From Plasmopara viticola (lineage: Eukaryota > Oomycota > Peronosporomycetes > Peronosporales > Peronosporaceae), in contig MBPM02000184.1 of assembly GCA_001695595.3 (NCBI GenBank), positions 1 through 64,000 of the forward strand: DNA of 64,000 bases, in the 5' to 3' direction. The position numbers and the translations under genes are program-made. Positions 9,007 to 23,099 of this stretch are shown here, in pieces (positions within the stretch are counted from its first letter, which is position 1; each line of letters opens with the position of its first letter). The notes beneath the pieces were generated by a model. It was not told where the DNA came from. It ran no database searches and was given only the letters and a program-made list of their open reading frames with translations.

Positions 9007-10218
9007 GTACGCTAGATGCTCTTATATGCGAAGAAAGTGTGGACGATGTGACATAGATAACACGTTTCGTCCGCTCATGGTTAAAACCTACAGCGACGGA
9101 CGCAATCTTGGACGAGTGGAAACCAAGCTGTCGAACGCGATCAAAGGAGCATACCCCACTTCTTTCTTTATCAAAGAATTAAAAAAGCGGATGAAGAAGG
9201 AGCGCAAGCGCTTAAAATGGTGGTAGTCATAAATTTAATCCTATTTTGATGACCCAATGACCTTTTCGCTGCAGCGAACAAATGATTACCAGTATATACC
9301 GATCCCAGGAATTTCCAACTGTGTGAGACACCTTTTGGAGTAGAGTATCATACACAGGCATTATAGCTAACAGAACGCGGTCTATACCGGTATAAAGCCG
9401 GTTTTCCACAGCGCATCAGGTAACTCTAAATGCGAATGTTGCGTGAGTATTTTGTATTAAATTCACAAATTTTTACCAAGAAAAACATACTACGAGAAGG
9501 ACCGTCGTACATGCCACATCTGTAGGATTTGTGTGATACGGAATACTCTTTTTTGGCCAGTCCATATCTTTTGTCTTTCGTGCTAGCTAGTCCATATGTT
9601 TTGCTTTTTCGTGACGCCCACAAAAGTCAGCTATATGGACTGGCCAAAAAAGGGCAATTAAAAATACTCACATACTCACAAATCCAACAGATGTGGCATA
9701 TACGACGGCCCTATTCGTAGGAAGGTTTTTTTTTAATCTGTGAGATCAATACATAATCCTCACGCAACATTCGCATGGGCTCACATGAATTTATGGCAGC
9801 ATCTCATGAATTCATGAATATAATGCCTGTGTGTTTTATTCTGTGCAAATCGTGGGTTTCAATCTGGGGCACTTCAGGTATTTCACACAGCACTTTGCCT
9901 CACAAGTACGTGCCGGAATTTCTTGGGGTCGGTATATACTGGTATTCGTCTCGAAAAGGTCGTTCTTATTGATTAAGTCATGAAGTGAGATGACTACTAT
10001 CACGGAAATGGCCACCATTTTGAGCGCTTGCGCTCCTTCTTTATCCGCTTTTTCTGATTCTTTTGACAGGGAAGAAGTGGGGTATGCTCCTTTGATCGCG
10101 TTCGACAGTTTGTTTTCCACACGTCCAATATTGCATTTATCGCTGTGAGTTTGAATGATGGTGTCGTCTATGTCATACCGTCCGCTCCTTCCTTCGCATA
10201 TAAGAGCATCTAGCGTAC
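9007..10218. repeat. 1.2-kb imperfect palindrome (foldback element)
   Basis: The two halves are inverted copies about an axis near 9600-9618. Perfect matched blocks, left with right, are: 9007-9033 with 10192-10218 (27 nt), 9128-9163 with 10073-10108 (36 nt), 9430-9447 with 9759-9776 (18 nt), and 9551-9567 with 9633-9649 (17 nt). The intervening sequence aligns with substitutions and small indels. The outer arms encode related peptide fragments: both contain TLDALICE and KLSNAIKGAYPTS, in the plus frame on the left and the minus frame on the right. These fragments match no family I recognise. No target-site duplication is obvious at the ends. It may be a foldback transposon or an inverted duplication of an element fragment. 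Confidence 0.85.
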
Positions 10219-11750
10219 CCCTAGACATCCTCAGAGACAGCGATCAGGTACTCTATAGTACCCCGTCATATAATAATTTGTAGTTTTGTCTCATGGCGTT
10301 GGACTATAAAAATCATTGGTTTCTCAGTTATGTATTGCAACGAGGTGGACTAAAAGTATTGGGCTCTCGGCCATGTAATGTAATGCATATAGTTGATTTT
10401 AGGTCTGCGTGTCAACATTTCAGCTTGTTGTAGAAACAATTCTAAGCTAGCTGCACAAATTTAGTCTATTTATCTAATATAAGTCACACTTGAATCGCTT
10501 GCATCGCTCGAGGCACATGTCATATTTATTTGTTTGGCTGCATCGACGCGGCACATGGAACGTTCGGTGCGCTTATTAAATGCAGTTTGCACTTGTGATA
10601 TTCGGTGCGAATTCTTAATACAGGCTGCGATGGTGAGCTGTATATTTAAATGCTATCTACTGTTCGGACTGACAACGCTTTAGAGGTAAAGGACTTATAT
10701 GCATCCCGCTTAGTATTCTAGACCGCTTCAACGGCCTTCTGTTCGAAGGCGTTAACGTCAGGCTTCAATGCATTTTCACTCTGAAATTTGAGTTCTTTTT
10801 ACAAACGGCTTTATCACTCTGTTCCCTACAGGCTTGAAAGCGGCTGTTAATTGTTTTACTTGTCCGAAACAAGTCACGTGCGCTTTAGCGGACAGCATCC
10901 AAGTATAATACACGGCTGAGTATCTGTGTAATTTGCGAGGGAAGTCTGTCGAAGAGGATACAACAATTAAGCTAAAAATTAATAAGTTTCGAAAAGTTTG
11001 TGGCTATTAATATAGAGTTCGTGTGTAATGGCAAAATCATTCGCGCAAATGACCTCCGTAAAGATGGACCAGAAGTGTCTCACCGAACCCAATCTTGTAA
11101 CGAAAAAAAGAGACTCTTACTCTCAGTTACAAGTGTCGCAACTTTGTTTCATCGTTCGCCGGCTTGCCGCCGTACCTGTCAGAACTAAAAGGCTTTGAAA
11201 ACTGATGCAGATGCGAATTGAAGAAATGTACACTATAGAATTAATGAGTGAGCGATGCTGGAAGAACTTTAACGAGCTATTGTATACTTTTTTAAACTGT
11301 GTAATTACTGCCGCGGACAGACGCGAAGGAAGGGCATAATCACCTCAAATCGTTTTACAGTATGTCGGCACTGTAATTACGATTGGATGCATGGAAGCCA
11401 CTTTCTGTTTTTTTTAAGCAGCTAGCAGGTCGTGCTTACCGTTCCTGCTTGCTGTTCTGGCGTTTGCTATTGCGGGCTCAAAGTGTTACCGAGTGGTCTT
11501 CCTTTTTTAGGAAATCTTATGCAACGACAGGTAAGTTGTGTAGTCTAAAGCTCTACAGTGAAAGTTGAATCACCATGATGCACAAAACAATTGACTGCTT
11601 TATCGGATTTAATTTTTAAACCCAAGCAATTGTAAGCATAAGTGCGCTGCGTAAGCACCCGCGGTAAGTGCTTCAATTTCGGCGAGAAAAATCAAAAGCG
11701 AAAGTAAAATCGATTCTGCATAGGGTTGGTAACCGTGTTATATCGTGTCA
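10219..11750. other. gene-free AT-rich stretch
   Basis: No coding frame longer than about 60 codons and no recognisable motif; only scattered AT-rich runs. Confidence 0.5.
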
Positions 11751-12104
11751 CATGATCTTCATATTGTATTGTATTGTATTACGTTATCGCGTTGCCAAGT
11801 TATGCACGTGCTAGGCTCAGTCTGGCTAGTCCACGGCATAGAGTGGTGTCCGCATACGTCGGGTCTCGTTCGGCGGGCAGTGCAGCCAGCACCGAGGTCG
11901 TGACGGTCTTCCATTATTTTGTTTAGCTCTGACTTGGTAAGAGCCCAGGTGGCGCCCTGGTGCTGGAGACCGTCGCGTCGAGGGTGAGACTCGTTAGAGA
12001 CCTGCAGATGCCCGAGAGCACCTGCCCGAAGCGCGCGAGCATTTAGCCCCCCGCGCTTGGAAGGAGGGCGTCACCCCAACCTTTTTCGAAGCATAATCTT
12101 CATA
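11751..12104. mobile_element. SINE-like element, copy 1, with target-site duplication
   Basis: A GC-rich block (element 11764-12091) in AT-rich surroundings, about 95% identical by eye to 61942-62264, 50 kb away. One end carries an ATTGT pentamer run (TATTGTATTGTATTAC). The other ends GCGTCACCCCAACCTTTTTCGAA. It is flanked by 13-nt direct repeats CATRATCTTCATA (11751-11763 and 12092-12104, one mismatch), the mark of target-primed insertion. It has no coding capacity. The pentamer run suggests a retroposon 3' tail, which would put the element on the minus strand; orientation is not settled. Confidence 0.8.
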
Positions 12105-15100
12105 GTGTACAATAATAGTAGCAGTTATTGGCCCTAGAATAATTTGTGTGGCCCTCAGTCGTTATGTACGGCACAAGAAACTATCAGGAATAACTAAGTA
12201 TCGTATTATGTAAGCCTTTAGTAATGCATAATTGTGATTTGGTCACGCGATCACTTTACACTGACTTCGTATCTATGGGTGTCGTGATCCATTATAAGTT
12301 GATAATCTCGCAATAATTAATGTATAATCGTTTTGAGCTGATTTGAAATTGTCAAGACCACCAAATAAGACGACAACCAAGCATTGCCACGGAGCTAATT
12401 TTTACCAGATGGAATATGTAGGTGAAAAGCAACAGATTGAATGGCAAGTCATGTGTCAACTTCATTCTGTATAGAGAAAACGACCTTGTAGCGAGGTGGT
12501 GAACTCATTTGAATATACCTAAAATGAATAAAAGGAAATCACTTAACGCGGAATCTGATGCTGTTAACGTGCTCGGCTTCATACCGCTAAGACGGGCCCT
12601 TGTTGAAGTACCTTGTGCAATTCGTGAAGGTTTTTTGCTTTTCTTGAGGATGGCAAGTTAAGAACTTGCATTGCCTTGCTGAAGGTGCTAAATGGCTTGC
12701 GCTGTTAAGAAGTGCGACAACAAACTTTCTGGGCACTGTACATGCGAGTATGCATCATCCAGAGCCTCAAAAAGGGAGCAATCACACATCAATTTTCTAT
12801 AAACACCTTGTCTCCCTCACCTTTGTAAAAAGTCCTGCCACATTCACCATGTAAAAAACACCCTCGTGAGATAGTGGATGAAAATGCCAAGGTCTCCAAA
12901 AAGCAAGTTATCACGCTGGTACGGTCACACAACAAAATCATCAGGTATCCTATCTCGCATCCCCAAACCCTTGCAAGCGAGGTATCGGAGCTCAAGTAAC
13001 GATATGCCCTACAATTGCAATCAGATCGACGCCTAGAGACGCAGCTGAGCAGCTTTGTTGATGCATGTAGGGCACGAAACTTGAGCCTGTTTTATCACGT
13101 AATAGTTAAGGCGAAGCGCATTCTAGGTACTTTAATTGTTCCTTTTGTTTAGCTATGCGTTGGCAAACACGCTCTAGGTGTTATGATTAAAAAGTAGTCT
13201 CCGTCGTATCGGATGTCGTCTTCGAGGCTCGAACGGCTTGTTGGACAGTCTGCCGAATGTACGGAACTTAAAATAAATTGGCTTGCCAGATCTTTTAAGT
13301 AAAAAAGTATTCGGAAGTCGAACACCTTTATAAAAATTGAAGAGGCAATACGCGTATAAACAAGGGCATAAATTTTTGCTTGAAGAACAAAGAAGACCTC
13401 AAAGAAGGTTTTTATCATAATAATAATCAAGACGCCTGGATAACCATGTTTTTGAATGCCGAGAAATTTGTGCGTTCGATTAGATGTGGCTCACATTGCT
13501 ATGAACTTTGAAAGCGCGTCCTCACACATGCTGAGCAATCTTTATTATGGCAACATGCTAAGCAGAGAAAATGCACCTGCGTCGACCTCACATGGACAGC
13601 TCATGGCATTTTAAGCTACATTGAAAGCTGGCCACAATGCATGACAGATGGAATGCAGCCGATTGGATGAATGATTGTCTGACACAGCAAAGTTAACCTT
13701 CAAATTCAGGCTATGGGGTAGGGCAACAGCGCAAGCAAAAAAAGAAGTCGAAACTGCTCATTGGATTAGATAAGAGATCGCGAGCATGACACATGATCCA
13801 TACTAATGCTTCCACAGAAAAAATTAAGTTTAAGTGTTGTAAACATAAATCGTGTCTGGAGGTAGATAATAGCATGAGCTTTGAACTCAAAGTGGTGCTT
13901 TTGAAAGAATTCACCCCATTTAGATAAAGTCACTTATCCAGAATTCTACCGATATAAGAGTTTTATTGATGCTAACGTATACATACATTTGTAGCCGGGT
14001 GATAGATACTTGAAGAAGGTTTTGCCGATCGAAATATTTTTGAACTGAGTCGACGTGCGAAAATAAAAAAAATTCTTAGTCTGCGACATAAGAGCAAGCT
14101 GTTGAAACAGCGGAACGGTCATCTAGCATTTTTATACAGCAACATAATCGCATCTGGCTTGCTGCTGATCGATGGCTATCAGGACCACTGGCATGCTGAT
14201 TTTTGAACATTTTTCCCAGTTAAATGTTGGTCTGATCTAGGTGCCGGCCGACTGATAAGCGGTTTAGAACAAGACTATTAAATACTGATCGCTCAAGACT
14301 TATTCTTAACAGCTGCGAGGCTTGAGAGCGACAGCTCCGTCAGGCTATACGTATCGTGGTATGTCTCATTGTGGCACTATAACCTAAATATAGAAGCTAA
14401 TGGGTGGGACAAAAACTGTGTACCAAGTGCTGTTGCCAGTATCGAAGTTGTGGTCAGTATTGTCATTTCAATGACAAACTTAGACGTATGTCAGCAGTAC
14501 GTAGAGTCAGACTATAATATTACCATTAGATGCTATAGTGTTTGCCGCAACATCATTTCCCTCCAAAATACTGACGTTTTTTGCTGTAATGGCGGCCTTA
14601 GATTAATAAGTAAGCAATACAGCACTACTTACATCACTTTAATCTTAAATTTAAAACGTCACTACTACTTTCATTGCATAAAATTGAGCTTTTCATTTCT
14701 TAGCGGTCTGCTTTAAGCAGTGAAGCCTTCATATTAAAATGCCGGCCATTTATTGCATAATGAACTAATATGTCTGTAGATGAAGTCGTTACTTTCTCGT
14801 ATTCAATCGATTATCAAATCTGAAATCACACAAGATCGTATACAATACATCAGAACTCTATGTACAGTCTCACGCATTTTTTTAAAGTTAGGTCTGACCC
14901 AAAGCCGTGGAGTATATATATATTTGCACGCTTCCTCTATGTAATGTAAAGCGTGACCCATCACACCCGGTAGTGCTTGTAATCAGCATCACCCCCACTT
15001 AAGGGGACTGTTTACCGATAAGGCTTTGACATTTAATGTGCGCCCTTCTTCACATGACTGACGCGCAATTCGTGCCGGACAAAATACAACTAATAAATCT

Positions 15101-18100
15101 TATGAGGTGACTGCCTTTGAGACAAAAACACCCATTGCACATCTAGGGTGCTCAGAGCTTTGAATAGAGCATCCCAGGCACCGATGTCTGCAGCCTCTGC
15201 AATTGGATCACTGATGGATCGAGCCTAAAGTGCTCTTGTATGAAGTTGTTTACAATGTAAATTGTGGCCGGCCTTTATGAGATTACTGCCACATGCATAC
15301 TATATTCTCTATGCTGTCTCAAATAAAACACTTGCCGGCGCAAAGGACTTTGAGCGACAGGTCATGTTACTTCGCTGCTTCAGCTAAGTCTCGATCAGCA
15401 TAACTGTTGTAGAGGAAAGCAGTAGTGTCTACAGTGACCAAGTAATCATGATACATACCTGCTTCGAGGGAGGTCCACAAACTGAGCCGTTATCTTTTCA
15501 GAAATTATAAAAGCCAAAGAACCTTAGACAATGATAAATGTGCATCTGGCAAACACCACAATAGCTTTGCCCTTGAAATGTTCGTCTCAAAAAATGGTGC
15601 TCTTTCATCATAAGACGTTTCGCACTAGCAATGTGGTCGACAAGGAAAGATTAGTTGTTGCTGTACGAAATACCACAGAAAGTACGTCAATAATAGCTCG
15701 ACTGCCCAATAAAATTGCTTCGAATTTAGCAAAGCCAACCTAGCCCATCTGTGGAAGTTAAACTCAAGCGGCACAAATGCATTGACAGTTTTTGGCAACG
15801 AGAAGTATGCCGTGGTCTAAAGCCATGGTACTAAATTATCGCCATTGCGAGACTATCGATGCTATCTACCTAGTCTCTTTTAGATTAGGCTTTAATGACA
15901 ACTCCACATGTCATTATTCTGCGACGGACTATGCCGTTAAGAGGTCTGGATATATTTAAACCCGAAAAAATAAAAAAAGTGGCAGATTCTTGGAGGTTGA
16001 CGTGGCGACGTCATTAAATCACGTAAATGAAGTAGCATAGCTCCATATATAGTGGTAACGGTCGTTTGCAACTAGATTCAGCTAGCAAAGGAGACAAAAT
16101 AACGCTTTGAACATAGCGTGGATCCCAAAAAGCACTTATTAGTGGCTTGCAAAATGAAGGTCTCGATACAACACGTAAATAAGATCAGGATAGATCGAAC
16201 GACTCTAGGTTGACCAGCAAAGCATTTCCACTAGTAATCATGACAATTTACTGGGTGCCATGTCAAGGCAGGCACGCTCTAAAAAAGGCTTTAGAATTTA
16301 CCGAATTAATTAAGCGTCTCATTGTGGTACAAAGAAGGCTAGAAATCAGCTACTTGTGACACCTTGTGTACTGCCACCGCATAGACAATTTTCTTCCCAC
16401 GGTCACTTGAAGGCCCTCACGTTTCAAGATAAGCAAAACAAGAAACACTCAAAGCGCTTCATCAGACACTCGCCAGCCTTTTACGATGAAAAAGATAAGA
16501 ATAAAGACTCTAACAAGAGTTATCTCTCTTTTTGTGCCTGACTACCGACTTACCGACTGAGAGTAAACCCCTCATGACCTCGCCTGTAAAGGAAGAAAAT
16601 GTCTAACCGACTTCAAAGGTAAGCGACCTTTTGAGACAATTTGCTTGAGGATGTAGCCAAAGTCGGAAGAAGAATTGAGGAAATCGAGAAAAGACATTTC
16701 AGGTACATTGTAAGTATGTCTACGTAGCTAAAAAAAATAAACGCTACTCGCGTTGCAAGAGATATGATGTGGAATTTGATTATTGTCAAGTATTAATGGA
16801 AGTCTTCACCACCACAATCCAGATCTTAAAGCGATATTTAGTAATGAGAGAGTCGATTTTGCAAACGTAACTAGGTGCGTGCTTTGGCTTCGCTAAAAAA
16901 ATCAATTCAAGAATCTTTACACAGTGTCAGAAGCGCTCAGAATGGGTGGTCTAATAAATCTCAATACGATCAAAACTTTATTTCGGTTATAAAAAAGAAT
17001 CATGTGGTAAAGGTGATGGTTTGAACATCTCAATGCACTCATGTCTATTCGAGCGCTATTGATCCATAAATCATATCTGGTGTCCAAAAGCTGTTTGATT
17101 TTAAGAGTGTCTTGGCTTTGAAAAAAGCGCCCACCCAGGTGTATAGAATTTAATCTAGCGCAAATACGTCGCTATCCCTAAGCACATTTTAAAGGCCGCA
17201 GGTTGCATATGAAGTGCAGAACTTGTACTATTAAAAGAGCTGTGGAATAAACTAACTGCACCAATCAGCTCGCGATCGATGCCCGTAAAAGCATATTTTT
17301 ATTGTGTGCACCAAATGTTGATACGGTTTGCCTAGAAGTTCGAGAAGTGCCAGAAATGGCGCTCTTATCCGGATGCTATGCCTTTTTATAAGAAGCAGAA
17401 AGTTTAGCGAACTAGTGTTCGAGCGGAAGGACGCTTTTGCGGTGACGCAACTGATCAAGTTGTGGCTTGCTCAGGAAATTTTTAAATTTATAGCCGTAAA
17501 CTTCTCGGCCGGAAAAGATGCATTGCCTTTGAATGCAAAATGTTTGAGTGTGTAAAGACGAGACTTAGTTTAGGTTGACCAATTTTGACATACTATAACG
17601 CTCATACTTTTGCCAAGTACAGTGGTGTTCATGTGGGTCATGATTAGTGCACATCGTGATTTCTTGCTTTATCAAAAAGATGAACATCTGAAAGAAGTGG
17701 TGGAGCATTACAAAAGTTTTATGAGAAACATGTTTTGAGGATCAAATTTCCCGCAAAAATTATCAGATGAGATATATGACGTCGATTGCATACGTAGATT
17801 GATGCCATTTGAGGAGTTCGGTGGATTGATTTTTTTGTTTGTTCGCTGATCCGAAGTTTACCCTGTCCAGTGTAAATTTTTGGCATATATTTGTTATCCC
17901 ACATTTAAGTTCTTTCTCTCACGTTTGCCTGTATCTTGTTTTCGCTTATCATACGAAGATGCACATTTATCGCTTGCACTGCTTCAATTAGCTCTTTAAG
18001 AAAGACAAAAGTTTATCCATGAAATACTGGACTCGGGTGTAGACCGGCGCGTAGACTACGCCGCATGTCTTCGATCACACATTAAACCCAGTTTATTAGT

Positions 18101-21100
18101 CCACTAGCTAAAAAGTATTTAACGTAAGAATAAGCCAGCGGGTCTCCCGCCATTAAACCGTCTTTTGCCAAGAGGCATCAATAAGATGAAGCTCTACAAC
18201 GGATACAATTGTGTCCTGCAAAACTTGGAATTGAATACTGACAGCACAATAGCTTTTCATAATCTGCGCTAAATAGACTGTCATCGGGCTCAATTTTACT
18301 ATGTTGTTTTGGTTACCTAAAGGTCATGTTGCCGATAGCTTTCGGCAGCCAAATACATCATTGACGGCTCATAGAGTGAGTGTCAGGTACCGGCGGCTTT
18401 TCATAACGGAGCCGACGTGTGGGCCGAGAGTTTGGCTTTTGGTAGATCGCATTGAAACTTCACATATATATCTGTATAATGTGCACGTGGAGCTAACAAT
18501 CAAAAACCAAGAGAATCAAGTATTTTGGGTTTACCTGATCGTTTAACAAAAAAGTCGTTAGTTAAGAATTACCCACATCTCAGTCGTTAGATAGTCAGGA
18601 GTATGTTATGCCTCATATCTTAGCCGTTGACATTCGAAGATGCTCTTTTTAACTTTAAACAAAGCATGGCATCAAGTTACTCACAAGGGTAAGGCTACAA
18701 ACGCTATTCAGATTTAACTTGATCACATCTGACAAAATGCTTGCGTTGAGGAATCAAACTAGTGAGATTGATTGGCACCAGGTTTGTGTATATGACAAAT
18801 TCGCTCGCCTTGAAGGCTCTAAATTGATAAACCAACGGATCATTAAGCCTGAGTGCAAGCACATCGCGCTTGTCTAATTTGCACTTGACAAAAAAATCAT
18901 CCCACAAAAAAACAAACGTTTAGCTTGGTGTTATGGCAAGTGAAGGAATGGTTGTTGTTGTCCGAAGCCGGTATAAATGCTTAGCATATGAATAAAGAGT
19001 GGTCTGTGAGAAGACGTTAATTACGTTGCTGTTTTCACAACGCAAGCTAATGTTTACCATTCTTCGCAATTGTTTTTATCTTTCATTTTCGCTCAAATTT
19101 GTTACCTTCTCTCTCGGAAGCAGTTTAGAATTTGTACTGACGCACGGGAGCATTTTGCGCACATTTAACACCAAGAGCCATAATAACTACAAGCTCAGCC
19201 GCTCGCCACATTGGTAGCCCTACGTATTTATCGCATTTGACAACGAAGAAAAGTGTGAGATCGGATACTCGCATAATTTTTTTTAATGTGTGTTGCGAGC
19301 ACTTGCAGCATCTATTGTCACCTGTTACTCATTCGCTCGTAATTTGACTTTGTGAATGACATATGCTGATGGCCAATTATGCTAGCCCCTAGTCATAATT
19401 TGTACTAAGAAATGTATCGTGTCCATTCAATTAGACAAAAAGTGCATAGTAACGCTACTGCACTAAGCCTTTTGCATAACAAAACGCACGGAGGAATGTA
19501 TACTCTCGGTGTCAGAATGACGTATGTTAATACTATCTACTGGTATATGTGGCGGCAGACTTCCAGATCAAGGAATCAAGGAGCTTATGCGTCCAGACGT
19601 CTTATAATCATTGGAAGGAAAAAGACCTTATTAATTGAAAGTCATCCAGAATATGTAAGAATAGATGAAGTGCTGAAATCCTTTCTACAACATAGGGACT
19701 TTGAGCTACGTAGCGATTCTACAGAAGATATTTAGAAGAATGACAGGCCTTGGAGTGATAGCAGTAGATGGCTGAGAGCCACCACTTAGACCAGAGCAAG
19801 ACAAGAATCAGTAAGATCTCTTCATTTAGTCTTACTTTTAATTTGACTTTAACCAGCAGCAATTTCATCGTTGTGACTTCGCTTTGCTCGTTACCCAAGT
19901 AACAGCCGGCAACCTGCGCCCTAAGAAGTTTCCTCCGCGATTACGTTTCATAGTGGTAGCCGTCGTATCAAGTATAAGAGTTTAAGACAAGAGTGCGCAT
20001 GGCTACATGGTGAGAAGCGAGTAATCTTGTCGTTATTTTTGCAAATCACATCGTAAGAAGTACTGGCTAACAATGGGTTGCCTTTTCTGCACGAGCGTAA
20101 GATTAAGTGATTGGTAAGTGTGAATGACGCTTATGTCGTACAAATATAGAGAGGCCATTCAGTTGGTCTGCGGTTTTTTGTTATTGCCTCTTGCTTAATC
20201 ACCGCTCCGCTGCTACTTACGCGAGAATTGACTTTTGAATAGTCCTCCTTTCGGCTTAATATGATCAACACTCGTTGCTATAAAATTGATTTATTTGGCC
20301 TCGACGTATGGTCAAAACAAAGAGTCATGAGCTGAGAAAGCAATGTTAAATCACCACTAAATTCGTAACTGACCGTACCTAGGAGCTCGACGAGCTTTGA
20401 TAGAGCTTGAGGCCACGACAGCGAAGCAGCTAGCTTTGGTCAGTTCATCCAAAACAAAATCCCAGGCGGTGAGGACTCAAATGCCAGAATCTTGGTTCAC
20501 AACATATTTGAAATCCTAACCCACCGTATTGAGCCAGTTCGAGAGCTCTTTAATAGCTAACTTGACCCTTTTTATAGAAAGCACAGAGACTTTCTAGTAA
20601 ACACGAACGCCGACTCCGCAAGGTGCGGCGAGTGCCAATGACGATGTAGGTTAAACCTCATGGACTAACTTGAATACATCTGCAGCGGCAGGGCAGATCA
20701 TGTTGTTCATGCAGCAACGACAGCAATATCGAGACAAGATACAAGACCAAATTCAACAGGCTAGACCAGTTCTTCTAGCTTCTTGTCACAGTATGAGGCA
20801 AAAAGAAGATAAAGGGTCCTTTCGGAAATAGGAAAGATTAGGCAAAGATATTGAGCTATGGATCTTCGCACCAGAGCAACACTTGCCGTTATTCACTACT
20901 TGGTGATAGCAAAAATTGTCATGCTTTTTGACGCTTATCTCGAGTAATTAATCTAGGCAAGTCCATGCTGAAACAATACTGTGGCTTTATAGTTGACTTA
21001 TAGCGTATTATTTCGGTCAAGACATGAGCACTACAAACTGCGCACACGCTTCGGGCATAAGACGTTTAAGTTTGCTCTTCAAATGCGGATGTTATAATTG

Positions 21101-23099
21101 AACGAAGAAAAGTATCTTTATGTACGTCTTTGATTTACAGGACTTGGTATCCTTATGTGAGGTGGGGATCAGTAAAGTAGAAAAACGATCCGGGAAGAAT
21201 GCACGAAGAAGATCAAGGCGAAAATTTCGAGTCCTCTTAACGAGTCCATCAATATTGCCTCCGACGGCAAGCTTGCCCATTACTCGGGTGAATACATTCG
21301 TAGACCAGAAAGTCGCTTTGGACAGTGCCAATGTGATGTGGACATTGCGCAAACAATGCTCCGAATCAAAATGTCGTGAAAGTACAAGAGCAAGCGCAAA
21401 TGCAACGAGTGGACATAATAAGCTTCATGAAGCAGTTGCTGTCACATATCTCTACAATGTGCTCCGAAGCGCAAAGAAGATAATCTTTACATTTAATGTG
21501 CTCTGTACGCTATCCTTGGAACCAAAGCTCAAAACTTCAACTTCGTTGGTCAAAAAAGATTTGTCATCGCCTTCACCGGTAACAAATGCACTCTGAATGG
21601 TGCACCCAAGGACTTGATAAAGCGGCTTGCTCGAAGTGGTAAAGATGAGATGATGCAAGTCAACCACATTGTCCATTATCTCCGGCAAATCGTGCACTTA
21701 GAGCTGCTGTAGTTTCCTTTAAGTATCAAGAGCATTTTTAGTCATTGCTATGCTTCAAAGCAAGGTTCTTGACACCGGCCTGATGTGACTTCATGAGCAA
21801 AATCCAGACATCGATTGAAGTGCAGGAAACATGGAAACACAAAACACCTCGAAGCATTTCGAATCAACTTGCCGGAACAACGTCCAGCCATATGGGCTTC
21901 TGGACAACGCAGGAACCGCCTGAATAAAAGCCGCAAGCGTTCCAAGTGTCAGCAGCAACGCCACCATGGGCGTCAAGTAGTGTCGCTGCGAATATCTCTC
22001 TGCAATTACAGAGAAGAGTTGTCACGACAAGAACATCAAAGCCGTCCTCGTCATCAAACCGTATAAATTTGAGCAAGCCAAGAGCTTCGAGATTAAATTG
22101 GGAGTCTTTTAAGAATAGGCTGGCGTCAGAAAATCGACGCAAGTAAACGGACATATTTTTCCGTGCAGAGCAACATCTCCAAAACCGAAGAGAATTTGGC
22201 ACGAACTTTCGCTTGAATTTTTGATTAAGTTTTGAACAAAGGTGCCAGCGTCACAAATGGCGCAAGCCATCTCAAATATGGATCAAAGACAGCTCTATGC
22301 GTGCATTATTAGACCAAGTACGTCTTCCTTTTTGGAATCAATTTACGGGGTCAAGAGACTTGAAAGCTGGCGCATTGTGCACGGCTATCGTCAAATAAAA
22401 TTAGCGACGATCTTGGCTGTGATATCGATGTTGCGTAAAAAGACACCTTTGACGCAATGGCCAGATGTCATTGGCTTCCATGCACAAACCTACGTTAGGA
22501 ACACTGTAAGCATAAAGTGCGTGATTCAACTATTCCGTTTAATGCTTTTTCGAACCACAGATAGTCCTTTGAGTATCAAGTCACTCTAATGGGACTCAGC
22601 GGAAGACTGACAGTGTCTTAGCGGCCTATGGAGCAAGTCTCTCGAATTATAGGGATGCGGTGAGGTTTTACAGCAACGAGTTCTACGCACTTGCTTAGAG
22701 AAAGATGTCGTAAACTACGCTGCGGCTTTAGATGTGCGCTTAAACGGCATGAAGAGCAGAACAAGCCTTCCAACTACCAGCTCTGCCGACAATGTCAAAC
22801 GAATAGCCGTTTAAATGGCCTCAATAAGTTTCGCAGGATTGACCGTAGTCAGGTAAAAAGGTAAATTGACCCTCAGGTACTGGGATCTATGTCTCAAGGC
22901 TCTGCAAGGACTTTGCTTAATTTTCAGGGATAGTAAAAAAAGTGAAAGTCATCGAGAAGCGATCAATCTTTCGAATAATCAACTTTGCAGCTTTACCAAA
23001 CTCAATGTCGCTTGATGTGGTATCTTGTTCTCAGTCTTCTGGACCTTATTAATTATTTGGTATGCAAATGGGTGTCTTCAGGAAAGTCTCGTTTCAAAA
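12105..23099. other. gene desert, no gene recognised
   Basis: About 11 kb of AT-rich sequence with frames of at most 160 codons. The longest are 14369-14716, 19412-19735 and 21120-21596, all plus. None shows a conserved motif, signal peptide or consistent splice structure. Some 20.3-22.9 kb frames may be decayed retroelement gag or pol, judging by their position upstream of the Gypsy RNase H remnant at 23.1 kb, but no motif confirms this. Confidence 0.4.

Noticed and set aside
8949..13400. Short similarity between 8949 (plus) and about 13360 (minus)
   Set aside because: About 19 bases with two mismatches and weak extension; not enough to define a repeat without a search.
14369..14716. 115-codon plus frame in the desert
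   Set aside because: Composition follows AT-rich noise; no motif, promoter or neighbouring exon.
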